A stretch of DNA of 42,023 nt from Pseudomonadota bacterium (GCA_023432995.1 JAEZES010000124.1:1-42023); one strand, 5' to 3'. Shown: positions 32,212 to 40,458, counted from the first letter of the stretch. The notes: a model not told the origin generated them from the sequence alone. Numbers and translations are program-made.

Positions 32212-32231
32212 ATCGAGGGGGGTGCCCACTG

Positions 32232-32672
<441 letters not shown>

Positions 32673-32682
32673 CGAGACGCCG

Positions 32683-33456
32683 ATGGCTTCGCTCGCCCAC
32701 TTCTCGCGCGAAGAGCGTCTCGGCCTCGGCATCGCCACGGCGGCGCACGTCGCCTTGGTCGCCGCGCTGGTGTGGCAGGTGGGCGACGAGCCGACCGCGC
32801 TGCCGATCCCCGAGCGGATGACGGTCAGCCTCGCCGACGAGGTGAGCCTCGAGGCGACTGCACCCGATCCCTCGGCCGAGCCGCAGGCTGCCGCAGCCCC
32901 AGTCCTGTCGCCTGATCCCGAGCCGGTGGCCGAACCGCGTCCGGTTCGCCAAATCACCCGGCCGACACCGCGCCAAACCGTTGCACCTGCACCGACGCCG
33001 CGCGCGACGCAGCGCTCCACGCCGACGCCGCGGCCCACGCCGAGCCGGCAGGCCAGCGGCAGCCGACTGAACGACGACTTCCTCGAAGGCGTCGGCTCTG
33101 CCCAGCGAAGCACCGACCGGGGCACGCCGGCAGCGACGTTCGGCCCAGCCGAGCGGGCGTCGCTCGAGCAGGCGATCAATCGCCAGCTCAAGCCGCACTG
33201 GAGCGCCCCGTCCGGCGTCGATGCGGAGAAATTGATCACCGTGCTTTCCTGGGAGCTGAATCCCGATGGCAGCCTCAAGGGACGCCCGCAGGTGATCAGC
33301 CAGTCGGGTATAACCGAGTCCAACCGGCCGCAGGCCGCGCTCCATGCCGAGCGGGCTATTCGTGCGGTGCAGCTTGCGGCGCCGTTCGACTTGCCCGAGG
33401 AATTCTATGATAGATGGAAGCGCATACGGGACTGGCGCTTCGACAGGAGACTTTGA
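32683..33456 (+). CDS. tolA: TolA-like energy transducer
   Basis: A 257-residue protein: cytoplasmic start, one transmembrane helix (LGIATAAHVALVAALVWQVG), a Pro/Thr/Arg-rich middle (residues about 60-125) and a C-terminal TolA/TonB-like domain (LEQAINRQLKPHWSAPSGVD, ERAIRAVQLAAPFDLPEEFY). In place of the long Ala/Lys/Glu helix of enterobacterial TolA there is a short proline-rich spacer, closer in style to TonB. Position between tolR and tolB supports TolA function, spanning the periplasm to Pal/TolB. The stop is 2 bases before the tolB GTG. Confidence 0.9.
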   Translation: MASLAHFSREERLGLGIATAAHVALVAALVWQVGDEPTALPIPERMTVSLADEVSLEATAPDPSAEPQAAAAPVLSPDPEPVAEPRPVRQITRPTPRQTVAPAPTPRATQRSTPTPRPTPSRQASGSRLNDDFLEGVGSAQRSTDRGTPAATFGPAERASLEQAINRQLKPHWSAPSGVDAEKLITVLSWELNPDGSLKGRPQVISQSGITESNRPQAALHAERAIRAVQLAAPFDLPEEFYDRWKRIRDWRFDRRL

Positions 33457-33458
33457 TC

Positions 33459-34835
33459 GTGGCCTTTCGCTCCATCCTGTTCGGTTTGATCCTTGGTCTG
33501 GCGGCCTCGCCGGCGTGGGCGCAACCGGCGCCCCAGACGCCGGTCGAAGTGCCCGATCTTGAGGAAGAGGGGCTCAGCGGCTCGGTCACCGATGACAGCG
33601 CCTGGCAGGACCTCGGCATCGCCATCCCGGCGTTCGCGACCAACGCCGACCGGCCGACCCCCGCCAACTCGCAGGGCACCGCCGCGCTCGGCGTCGAGCT
33701 CGGCCGGGTCGTGTTCAACGACCTCAGGAACAACGGCCTGTTCCGCCCGGTCGGCCCCGACGCGCTGCCGCGTCCGACATACCCGCAGATCTCCGCGCCG
33801 GCGTGGAGCACCTGGCAGGGGCGCTCGGCCGAGATGCTGGTCCACGGCTACGTCCGCGCCAACGACGACGGGCGGCTGACCGTCGGCTGCTACCTCTACG
33901 ACGTGCAGCTGCAGCAGGAGCTGGTGCGCGAGGGGTGGGTGATCAGCGCCGCCGAGTGGCGCCGCGCGGCGCACAAGTGCGCCGACCTCGTCTATTCGCG
34001 GCTCTCGGGCGAAAGCCCGTTCTTCGACAGCAAGATCGCCTACATCGCCGAGACCGGTCCCAAGGACAATCGCGTCAAGCGGCTGGCGATCATGGATTCG
34101 GACGGGGCCAACCACCGCTTCATCACCAGTGGGCAGGCGACGGCGCTGACCCCGCGCTATTCGCCCGACTATTCGAAGATCGCCTACGTCAGCTACCTCA
34201 ACGGCTACGCGCGGATCTTCGTCTACGATATCGGCACGGGCAACCAGACGCTGGTGACGCAGAGCCAGAACCCCACCTTCGCTCCGCGCTGGTCGCCCGA
34301 CGGGCGGACGATCCTCTATTCGATGGCGGTAGCCGGCAACACCGACATCTATCGCGTCCCGGCGGCGGGCGGTACGCCCGTGCGCCTGACCAACAACCCC
34401 GGGATCGACGTCGGCGGGTCCTACTCGCCCGACGGCAGCCGGATCGTGTTCGAAAGCGACCGCTCGGGCAGCCAGCAGATCTACGTGATGAACGCCGATG
34501 GCTCGAACCAGCGGCGGATCAGCTTCTTCGGCGGGCGCGCGGCGACCCCCGAATGGAGCCCGCGCGGCGACCAGATCGCCTTCACCCACATCGCCGGCGA
34601 CCTGCGAGTGGCGGTGATGACTCCGTCGGGCGGCGGCATGCGGCATCTGACGAATTCGTGGCAGGACGAGGCGCCGACGTGGTCGCCCAACGGCCGCATC
34701 GTGCAGTTCTTCCGCACCGCGCGGGGCTCGGGCGAGACGTCGATCTGGCAGGTCGACCTGACCGGGCGCAACGAGCGCCGGCTCAACACGCCGGTCGGCG
34801 CGTCGGACCCGGCGTGGGGACCGGTTCTGCCGTAA
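33459..34835 (+). CDS. tolB: TolB, periplasmic beta-propeller of the Tol-Pal system
   Basis: A 458-residue TolB. Signal peptide residues 1-21 (cleavage near SPAWA-Q), an N-terminal alpha/beta domain (VVFNDLRNNGLFRPV, LVHGYVRANDDGRLTVGCYL), then a six-bladed propeller with recurring PRYSPDYSKIAYVS, PRWSPDGRTILYS, GSYSPDGSRIVFESDRSGSQ and PEWSPRGDQIAFT units. It shuttles between Pal and TolA. The GTG at 33459 is chosen for its AGGAGA ribosome site 8 bases upstream and because the signal peptide begins there; the longer frame overlaps tolA. Confidence 0.96.
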   Translation: MAFRSILFGLILGLAASPAWAQPAPQTPVEVPDLEEEGLSGSVTDDSAWQDLGIAIPAFATNADRPTPANSQGTAALGVELGRVVFNDLRNNGLFRPVGPDALPRPTYPQISAPAWSTWQGRSAEMLVHGYVRANDDGRLTVGCYLYDVQLQQELVREGWVISAAEWRRAAHKCADLVYSRLSGESPFFDSKIAYIAETGPKDNRVKRLAIMDSDGANHRFITSGQATALTPRYSPDYSKIAYVSYLNGYARIFVYDIGTGNQTLVTQSQNPTFAPRWSPDGRTILYSMAVAGNTDIYRVPAAGGTPVRLTNNPGIDVGGSYSPDGSRIVFESDRSGSQQIYVMNADGSNQRRISFFGGRAATPEWSPRGDQIAFTHIAGDLRVAVMTPSGGGMRHLTNSWQDEAPTWSPNGRIVQFFRTARGSGETSIWQVDLTGRNERRLNTPVGASDPAWGPVLP

Positions 34836-34894
34836 TTGCGTTGAATTGAAGCCAGGGCCGCGCCATTCAGCAGTCAACGAGAAGGAGAAAAAGG

Positions 34895-35407
34895 ATGCAG
34901 AAGAAGATCGCCCTTGCCGTGACCCTCGCCGGCGTGATCGCGCTGTCGGCCTGCAAGAAGGAGGCTCCGGCCGACCTTCCCCCCGCGCCGCAGAGCACCG
35001 CAGCGCCCGTGCCACCGCCGTCGCAGCCGTCGGGCCCGGTACCCGGAACGCAGGAGCACTTCCGCCAGGCCATGGCCGGGCAGGACACCATCTACTTCGA
35101 CACCGACATGTTCAACATCGACGCCGAGGACCAGGCGGCGCTGCGCCAGCAGGCGACCTACCTCACGCAGTATCCGAACGTCCGCGCGACGATCGAGGGG
35201 CACTGCGACGAGCGCGGCACGCGCGAGTACAACCTCGCGCTCGGCGAGCGTCGCGCCAACGCGGCCAAGAACTATCTCGTCAGCCTCGGGGTCGCCGCCG
35301 ACCGGCTGTCGACCGTCAGCTACGGCAAGGAGCGTCCGATCGCGGTCGGCTCGAACGAGCAGGCCTGGTCGCGCAACCGCCGCGCGGTGACGATCGTGGT
35401 GAACTGA
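34895..35407 (+). CDS. pal: Pal, peptidoglycan-associated lipoprotein
   Basis: A 170-residue outer-membrane lipoprotein with lipobox LSAC (Cys20), a Pro-rich linker (residues 30-55) and an OmpA-like peptidoglycan-binding domain (residues about 65-170). Diaminopimelate-binding motifs are present: TIEGHCDERGTREYNLALGE and RRANAAKNYLV. AAGGAG precedes the ATG. No cpoB/ybgF follows; the next 139 bases hold a nested palindromic repeat. Confidence 0.96.
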   Translation: MQKKIALAVTLAGVIALSACKKEAPADLPPAPQSTAAPVPPPSQPSGPVPGTQEHFRQAMAGQDTIYFDTDMFNIDAEDQAALRQQATYLTQYPNVRATIEGHCDERGTREYNLALGERRANAAKNYLVSLGVAADRLSTVSYGKERPIAVGSNEQAWSRNRRAVTIVVN

Positions 35408-35415
35408 GGAACGCC

Positions 35416-35539
35416 GGGCCTCATCCAAATTCCGCGAGGCGCCGTGCGGCGCCAAAGCTTCGCTATCCTTCTCCCAGTGGGAGAAGGATACGCGGAGTCG
35501 GGCCCGCGAAGCGGGTCCTAGGCGCAGTTGGATGAGGGC
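35416..35539. repeat. Nested palindromic repeat downstream of pal
   Basis: An outer inverted repeat (CCTCATCCAA at 35419-35428; TTGGATGAGG at 35528-35537) encloses three smaller hairpins. These are GGCGCC-GTGC-GGCGCC (35438-35453), TATCCTTCTCCC-AGT-GGGAGAAGGATA (35464-35490, 12-13 base stem) and GGCCCGC-GAA-GCGGGTCC (35501-35518). Elements with GGGAGAAGGAT and TTGGATGAGG ends recur in Alphaproteobacteria. It may also end or protect the tol-pal transcript. Confidence 0.78.
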
Positions 35540-35546
35540 TGGTGCT

Positions 35547-35714
35547 CTAGTCGATCAGCGTCAGCGAGGCCGAGAACGCCGGGGCGGCGATCTCGAACGC
35601 CGGGCGGTCGTCCGACGCGCTGCCCGGCACGCGCGCCGAGCCGGGCGCGAACAGCGCCACTGCCGACATCGCGAACACCGAGAAGGCCGAAGCCACGGCA
35701 AGCTGCTTGGACAT
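35547..35714 (-). CDS. Small secreted or membrane protein, unknown
   Basis: A 55-residue protein starting SKQLAVASAFSVFAMSAVALFA (after Met), a hydrophobic signal or anchor segment, followed by a short polar tail (APGSARVPGSASDDRPAFEI) ending in hydrophobic ASLTLID. The ATG at 35714 fits; the longer frame adds residues that overlap the upstream region. The ribosome binding site is weak (GAG). It could be a secreted peptide or a membrane microprotein; I do not recognise it. Confidence 0.5.
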   Translation of the reverse strand: MSKQLAVASAFSVFAMSAVALFAPGSARVPGSASDDRPAFEIAAPAFSASLTLID

Positions 35715-35877
35715 TGTCGTACTCGTCTCGTTTCCGAGCGCCAAATAGGCGCCAGGCCTCATATTGCAATGCAGCATTCATCGCCGCGACAAAAAGTTAC
35801 AGGCCGACCCGGCGGGCGGGTTCCGCCCTGCGCGCGAGCGCCTATAAGTAGGCAATGCTGACGAAGAGCTTAACCTG

Positions 35878-36411
35878 ATGGCCCGATCCACCCGCTCGCT
35901 CGACTGGGGGTTTCCGCGCTGGCGCGGCTACGGCAGCGCGCGCGAGGCCGCCAAGGTCCGGCTGTGCGATCGGCACGGCTGCGAGGAGCCCGGCGACTGC
36001 CCGGCGCCCAAGGCCCCCAACAGCCCCGAGCGGTGGTACTTCTGCCAGCGCCACGCGGCCGAGTACAATGCGAAGTGGGACTATTTCGAAGGGCTCGAGA
36101 AAGCCGAGGCCGAAGCCCGCGCCGGCGCCGAGCAGCGCAGTAACGCCGGCTACGCCTCGGCGGCGCACTACGGCTGGGCCGGCTCGGGCGACGGCAGCCG
36201 CAGCGCCGACGAGATGCGCGCGCTCGACGTGCTCGGGCTCGAGGCCGACGCGGATTTCGAGGCGATCAAGAAGGCGTGGCGGGCCAAGGCCAAGGAAGTC
36301 CACCCCGACGTCAAGCCGGGCGACGAGGCCGCGGCGAAGGCCTTCCATGCGTTCAGCCTGGCGTACGAGGTCTTGCGTGCAGCCGAGGAAAGGCGCGAGT
36401 GGCGGGGGTAG
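35878..36411 (+). CDS. J-domain (DnaJ-like) protein with N-terminal Cys-rich segment
   Basis: A 177-residue protein. Residues 28-65 carry four Cys in CDRHGC, DCPAPKAP and WYFCQRHAAEYNAKWDYFEG, a possible metal-binding element. The C-terminal 70 residues are a J-domain: ALDVLGLEADADFEAIKKAW, the diagnostic HPD in KEVHPDVKPGDE, then FHAFSLAYEVLRAAEERR. The J-domain stimulates DnaK/Hsp70 ATPase, so this is a co-chaperone, and the N-terminus probably chooses the client. J-domain at the C-terminus distinguishes it from DnaJ. Partners unknown. Confidence 0.88.
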   Translation: MARSTRSLDWGFPRWRGYGSAREAAKVRLCDRHGCEEPGDCPAPKAPNSPERWYFCQRHAAEYNAKWDYFEGLEKAEAEARAGAEQRSNAGYASAAHYGWAGSGDGSRSADEMRALDVLGLEADADFEAIKKAWRAKAKEVHPDVKPGDEAAAKAFHAFSLAYEVLRAAEERREWRG

Positions 36412-36479
36412 CGGGAGAATCACACCCGACGTCGTTCGCCGAGCTCACAACGTGCCGCTACCGAACGGCCAGCGAACGG

Positions 36480-37367
36480 TCAAAACTGTTGGCGAACGAC
36501 GCGCGTTATCTGCCAGATGTAGAAGCTCTTGATCGGCCGACCCCCGCTGTCCAGCGCGGGCCGCAATTGAGCTCGCTGTTCCATCTCGCCGCAGAACTCG
36601 ATGGCGTCATCGGTGTCGGGTGGAAGATTGAGCAACCTGCAACCAGTCACCTTGCCGGCTTCATCGACCAAGAGCCGCGCCAGCACGGTGCCCGCACGGT
36701 TGTCGAGGAGGGTCCCCTGCATTTGTGCCATACGGCGGAACCAGGCCGTATCGAAGTCCACCCCGGCCCTGCGGCTCAGCGTTCGATGCGCCGCGGCATC
36801 GAGCCCCCAACGAGTCAAGAGGTCGTCGAGGCATGTGCGCATGACCTTCATCGGTTCGTGTAAGGGTCCGGTCAGCAGGACAAGGTCGTCGCGGAAGGCC
36901 TGAGACACGGAGTAGCCGGTGATCGCCTGCTCACGCTTGTCGCGGGCATCGGCCGGCCAGATGAAGTCCTCGTCCGCACGGGCGCGTTCGAGATCATCCC
37001 CAACCAGCATCGTATCGTCCACGGCGAACCCCGTGAGCCCGCCCTCGCTGGTGAAGGGGCGGTAAAACTTCGCCTCGATGGCCCCGTCGCCGGGGAGGAA
37101 TCCCGTGTGCGGAGCTCTGCGCCGGGGATCGAGAGTCGCGCTCGCGACCGCGACTTGCAGCCACGAACCTGGAGCGTACTGGCCCAGCTCGAATACCACT
37201 GTCGTCGTGCCATCGGAAAAGCTGCGGCGCAGAGCGCAACTCTCGTCGGCGAAGTCGGCCGTCCACGAATCGGTCGGTCGCAATTGAAGCGGTGCCGACG
37301 ATTGTGCCTGTGCGCTTACAGATGTCGCGGCGAGCATAGCGGCGGCGAGGGTGATGCGAAGCCGCAT
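36480..37367 (-). CDS. Secreted protein with C-terminal TonB-C-like domain, lower GC
   Basis: A 295-residue exported protein with a signal peptide (TSVSAQAQS, cleavage near residue 22), a unique middle part (TDSWTADFADESCALRRSFS) and a C-terminal 60-residue region like a TonB-C domain (ARLLVDEAGKVTGCRLLNLP, then KSFYIWQITRV). No transmembrane anchor is present, so it is not a transducer. One 60-base stretch (36961-37020) is about 60% GC against about 75% in 37981-38040 of the next gene, suggesting later acquisition. ATG at 37367 is chosen because it begins the signal peptide; it lies 2 bases after the upstream gene's stop. Confidence 0.72.
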   Translation of the reverse strand: MRLRITLAAAMLAATSVSAQAQSSAPLQLRPTDSWTADFADESCALRRSFSDGTTTVVFELGQYAPGSWLQVAVASATLDPRRRAPHTGFLPGDGAIEAKFYRPFTSEGGLTGFAVDDTMLVGDDLERARADEDFIWPADARDKREQAITGYSVSQAFRDDLVLLTGPLHEPMKVMRTCLDDLLTRWGLDAAAHRTLSRRAGVDFDTAWFRRMAQMQGTLLDNRAGTVLARLLVDEAGKVTGCRLLNLPPDTDDAIEFCGEMEQRAQLRPALDSGGRPIKSFYIWQITRVVRQQF

Positions 37368-37369
37368 GT

Positions 37370-38431
37370 TTATCGCACCACCGTATCGCGCACCCATTCC
37401 GCCGGGTCCGACGGGTCCTCGAGCGTTCCCACGAACCGCGGGCTGGTGGTCTTGATGTAGTTCGGCACCACCGTGTTACCCTCGTGGCAGGCGTATTCGA
37501 ACATCCCGTAGTCGTCGTTGCGGGTCCACGGGAAGGCGAGCTTGAACGGGGCGGTGAGGACGACGGGGTCGCGCACTTCGGCCTCGTAGAAGATCGTGTT
37601 CGGGCCGACCATCGTGAGGCGTTCGGTCACGGTCTGCTGGTCGCTGGTCGGGATCGGCTTGTTGCCCGGGCCGACGATGTTCATCGGGGTCAGCCCCGAG
37701 AGGTTGGTGGTCTCGATCACCAGCGTGTCGCCCTCCCAGTGACCGCGCGATTCGCCGAGGTAGTGGCGGATCCGGCCGGGGATCGGCGGGCGGCCGTCGA
37801 GCGGGATGATCCGCGTCTCGTGGACGATCTCGAGCTGGAGCACGACGTAGCCCGGCGACTGGAACACCTGGATGCCGTTGTTGTACGGGAACGGGGTCAT
37901 CGAGCTCGGCAACCCGCGGCTGAGGCAACGGTCGAGCGAGTTGAAGTCGGCGATGCGGTCGAACTGGGTGACGTTCCAGCTGCTGCGCATCGCCGCCGAC
38001 ATCCGCTCGCCCTCGGGCGTGAGCGGAGGGATGCGGCCGTTGGCGGGCTCGACGATCAGCGAGGTCTGCTTCAGGGGCCGGCCCCATTCGAACCAGTGGC
38101 CCGAGCCGATCGTGCCGGCTTCGTCCTCGCGGTCGTAGTTCTGCGCGGTATTCTCGGCGGCGGCGAGCGCGACCGCGTATTCCTCGTCGGTCAGGTAAGC
38201 CTTGGTGCCGAGATTGGGCGGGCGTTCGACCGGCGTGCGGCCGACCGAATCGATCGGCCAGATCCCGCGCAAGTCGGGATCGCCCCACTCGGTGCGCGGG
38301 ACGGCCCAGTCCTCGGCGGCAACCGCCGCTCCGGCGGCGACGGCAAGCTCGCGCGGGGTCTGCTGCGCCGCGGCGGCCGCCGGCAGGGCCAGCGCGGCGA
38401 TAGCGGCCAGAGCGATCAGTCGAAGCGTCAT
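37370..38431 (-). CDS. Secreted hypothetical protein of a large uncharacterised family
   Basis: A 353-residue protein with a signal peptide (LPAAAAAQQ, about residue 23) and the recurring segments PDLRGIWPID, QSPGYVVLQLEIVHETRIIP, GRPPIPGRIRHYLGESRGHW and EGDTLVIETTNLSG. I recognise the latter as conserved in a widespread but uncharacterised family found in Proteobacteria and Acidobacteria. Function unknown. It is directly followed by the TonB-C-like gene, so the two are cotranscribed. The spacing of 2 bases suggests coupling. Confidence 0.78.
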   Translation of the reverse strand: MTLRLIALAAIAALALPAAAAAQQTPRELAVAAGAAVAAEDWAVPRTEWGDPDLRGIWPIDSVGRTPVERPPNLGTKAYLTDEEYAVALAAAENTAQNYDREDEAGTIGSGHWFEWGRPLKQTSLIVEPANGRIPPLTPEGERMSAAMRSSWNVTQFDRIADFNSLDRCLSRGLPSSMTPFPYNNGIQVFQSPGYVVLQLEIVHETRIIPLDGRPPIPGRIRHYLGESRGHWEGDTLVIETTNLSGLTPMNIVGPGNKPIPTSDQQTVTERLTMVGPNTIFYEAEVRDPVVLTAPFKLAFPWTRNDDYGMFEYACHEGNTVVPNYIKTTSPRFVGTLEDPSDPAEWVRDTVVR

Positions 38432-38490
38432 CGGTCCTCTCCCCGACAGGCGGGAATAAGACCAGATCGTGCGGGACGCCGCAACCGGGG

Positions 38491-38760
38491 CTATTGCGGC
38501 GTCGAGTCCATCTCGTCGGCCGCGTCCTCGAGCTCGTCCTTGGTCTCCTCGCCGCGCTCGCGGATCGCCTCGGCCTGGGTCTCGGCGGCCTCCTCGTTGG
38601 GTCCGCCCGCCTCCATCGCCTCGATCAGATCGGCCTGGGCCTCGTCGGCCTCGTCGATTGCGGTGGCGGTCTCCTCGACCTGGTTCTCGGCCGCGCTGTC
38701 GCAGCCGGCGAGCGCCAGGCCGCCGGCGGCGACGGCGGCGAATAGGGCGAGTCTGGTCAT
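38491..38760 (-). CDS. Small acidic helical lipoprotein
   Basis: An 89-residue lipoprotein: lipobox LAGC (Cys20 region, LALAGCDSAAENQ), then a strongly acidic region rich in Glu, Ala and Asp (EETATAIDEADEAQADLIEA, EETKDELEDAADEM), predicted to be one long helix. It has no recognisable domain. AGGAAGG precedes the ATG. Upstream are a perfect 15-base palindrome (38773-38787), overlapping the ribosome binding region, and an EcfG-like site (38794-38819). Likely an envelope stress protein (inference). Confidence 0.75.
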   Translation of the reverse strand: MTRLALFAAVAAGGLALAGCDSAAENQVEETATAIDEADEAQADLIEAMEAGGPNEEAAETQAEAIRERGEETKDELEDAADEMDSTPQ

Positions 38761-38772
38761 CCGGGTTGCCTT

Positions 38773-38787
38773 CCTGTTGTCAACAGG
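38773..38787. promoter_or_regulatory. Perfect palindrome at the lipoprotein ribosome binding site
   Basis: CCTGTTG-T-CAACAGG is a 7-base perfect inverted repeat with a one-base centre, 13-27 bases upstream of the lipoprotein ATG at 38760. It overlaps the AGGAAGG ribosome site and the expected transcription start. It is a candidate operator or mRNA hairpin. Confidence 0.38.
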
Positions 38788-38793
38788 AGGGCT

Positions 38794-38819
38794 AACTCGG
38801 GCGGGCGCTCGCGGGTTCC
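38794..38819 (-). promoter_or_regulatory. EcfG-like promoter upstream of the acidic lipoprotein
   Basis: Minus-strand GGAAC (38819-38815), 17-base spacer, AGTT (38797-38794). It matches three of four -10 bases. A start near 38787 places a leader of about 27 bases before the ATG at 38760. Confidence 0.35.
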
Positions 38820-38885
38820 AGCTAGCCCGGGTGGACAGCCCGGCGCGGGGCTGTATGCCTCGCCCGTCGTCCCGATGGAGGAACC

Positions 38886-39086
38886 ATGGAAGTCACCCCG
38901 CAAGGCATGTCGGTCGTCACCTTCACGCTGCTCGATGCGCTGTTTACCCGCCTGATCGACAAGGGCCTGCTCGACCAGGCCGACCAGGTCGCGATCTTCA
39001 CCAGCGCGCGCGAGAGCTTGACCACCGCGCAGGACGCGCAGATGCGCGAGGCCGCGGCGCTGCTCGATCACCTGTACCGGACGTAA
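38886..39086 (+). CDS. Small hypothetical helical protein
   Basis: A 66-residue protein (VTPQGMSVVTFTLLDALFTR, LLDQADQVAIFTSARESL, LLDHLYRT) predicted to be all alpha-helical and cytoplasmic, with no signal peptide. TGGAGGAA precedes the ATG at 38886. It lies between divergent and convergent genes without operon partners. I recognise no family; the ribosome binding site and composition support real coding. Confidence 0.65.
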   Translation: MEVTPQGMSVVTFTLLDALFTRLIDKGLLDQADQVAIFTSARESLTTAQDAQMREAAALLDHLYRT

Positions 39087-39087
39087 C

Positions 39088-39110
39088 CCTTTCCCCTGAA
39101 GGGGAGAGGG
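39088..39110. repeat. Short palindromic repeat between convergent genes
   Basis: CCTTTCCCCTGAAGGGGAGAGGG forms a hairpin (core CCCCT-GA-AGGGG) between the small gene (ends 39086) and the PLP-enzyme gene (ends 39119). Similar CCCCTGAAGGGGA sequences are common intergenic repeats in related genomes; it may also end transcription. Confidence 0.45.
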
Positions 39111-39118
39111 CTGGGAGC

Positions 39119-40417
39119 TCAGACCCTCGCGAGCGCCTGCTCGAAGTCGGCGATCAGGTCGTCGGGATCCTCGATCCCGATCGATACGCGCACGAGGTTG
39201 TCGGTGATGCCGAGCGCGGCCTTGCGCTCGGGCGGGACCGACAGGTGGGTCATCGCCGCCGGGTGGCTGGCGAGCGTCTCGGTGCCGCCGAGGCTCACGG
39301 CGAGCTTGGCAATCCTGAGCGAGTCGAGGAAGCGGAAGGCCTCGGCCTCGCCGCCCTTGACGAACAGCGAGAACGTGCTGCCGGGGCCGGTACAGTGACG
39401 GTCGTAGATGTCCTTCTGGCGGCCCTCGCGGAGCAGGCCGAGGAAGCCGACGCCGTCGACCTTGGGATGGTCCTTGAGGAAATCGCACACGCGGACCGCG
39501 TTCTCGGTCGCGCGCTGCATGCGGATCTCGAGCGTCTCGAGGCTGCGCAGGAGCATCCAGCTGGTGTTGGGATCGAGGATCGTTCCCATCGTGTTTCTCA
39601 GCGCGCGTACCGGGTCCATCCAGCGCTTGGCGCCCGAGACGCCGCCGGCGACCAGGTCGGAGTGGCCGCCGGCATACTTGGTCAGCGAATAGACCACGAT
39701 GTCGGCGCCGAGGCCGAGCGGGCGCTGCCACAGCGGGCCGAGGAAGGTGTTGTCGATCGCGATCGGCGGCGCGTCGTCGGCGCCGAAAGCGACCGCGCGC
39801 GCCGCGGCGACGGCTTCGACATCGACCAGCGCGTTGGTCGGGTTGGCCGGACTCTCGAGGTAGATCAGCGCTACCCGGCCCTGCTGCTTCGCGCGCTCGA
39901 GCACCGCGTCGATCTCCTCGCGGCTCGCCCCGGCGGGGAAGTCGACGTAGCTCACCCCGTACTTGCCCATCACCCGGGCGATGAAGCCCTCGGTCGCGGC
40001 GTAGAGCGGGCCTGAGTGGACGATGACGTCGCCGGCGCCGCAATAGGCGAGCAACAGGGTCGCGATGGCCGACATCCCGCTCGAGAACACCAATGCGTCC
40101 TCGGCCCCGTCCCATACCCCGAGGCGGTCCTCGAGGATTTCCTGGTTGGGGCCGTTGAAGCGCGAGTAGACCAGCCCCTCGGCGCCGCCCTCGCGTTGCC
40201 CGGTGATCCCTTCGAAGTGGCGCTTGCCCGCTTCCGCGCTCTCGAAGGCGAACGTGCTGGTGAGGAAGATTGGCGGCTTGAGGGCACCTTCGGACAGTTG
40301 CGGGTCGTATCCGTAGCCCATCATCAGCGTGGCGGGCTTGAGCGCGCGCCCGCCGATCGTGGTCAGCTCGGGCTTGGGCTTGCGGCGCGGGGTCGGGCGG
40401 TCGATCGGGTCGGGCAT
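39119..40417 (-). CDS. Cys/Met-metabolism PLP-dependent enzyme (cystathionine gamma-synthase family)
   Basis: A 432-residue fold-type I PLP enzyme of the trans-sulfuration group (cystathionine gamma-synthase, methionine gamma-lyase, O-acetylhomoserine sulfhydrylase). The PLP Lys is Lys247 in VVYSLTKYAGGHSD; YSRFNGPNQ, FSSGMSAIATLLLA and IYLESPANPTN are other family blocks. The C-terminal SLGGTETLASHPAAMTH is typical. The N-terminal extension (30 residues, RRKPKPELTT) is longer than average. I cannot say which reaction it performs; the RefSeq-style label would be a cystathionine gamma-synthase family protein. It lies near an SLC13-like transporter. Confidence 0.9.
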   Translation of the reverse strand: MPDPIDRPTPRRKPKPELTTIGGRALKPATLMMGYGYDPQLSEGALKPPIFLTSTFAFESAEAGKRHFEGITGQREGGAEGLVYSRFNGPNQEILEDRLGVWDGAEDALVFSSGMSAIATLLLAYCGAGDVIVHSGPLYAATEGFIARVMGKYGVSYVDFPAGASREEIDAVLERAKQQGRVALIYLESPANPTNALVDVEAVAAARAVAFGADDAPPIAIDNTFLGPLWQRPLGLGADIVVYSLTKYAGGHSDLVAGGVSGAKRWMDPVRALRNTMGTILDPNTSWMLLRSLETLEIRMQRATENAVRVCDFLKDHPKVDGVGFLGLLREGRQKDIYDRHCTGPGSTFSLFVKGGEAEAFRFLDSLRIAKLAVSLGGTETLASHPAAMTHLSVPPERKAALGITDNLVRVSIGIEDPDDLIADFEQALARV

Positions 40418-40458
40418 GGTTGCGCGTGTAACCTCTTGCGGATTGGGGTCCAGCGAAA

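Noticed and set aside
33405..35015. A 536-codon minus-strand frame opposite tolB and pal
   Set aside because: It is the complement of tolB and pal, with Arg-rich translation and no plausible ribosome binding site.
37484..40015. An 843-codon open frame on the plus strand
   Set aside because: It runs antisense to the 37370-38431 and 38491-38760 genes and into the 39119-40417 gene. Its translation is Arg/Val/Gly-rich low-complexity sequence, which is typical of high-GC shadow frames.
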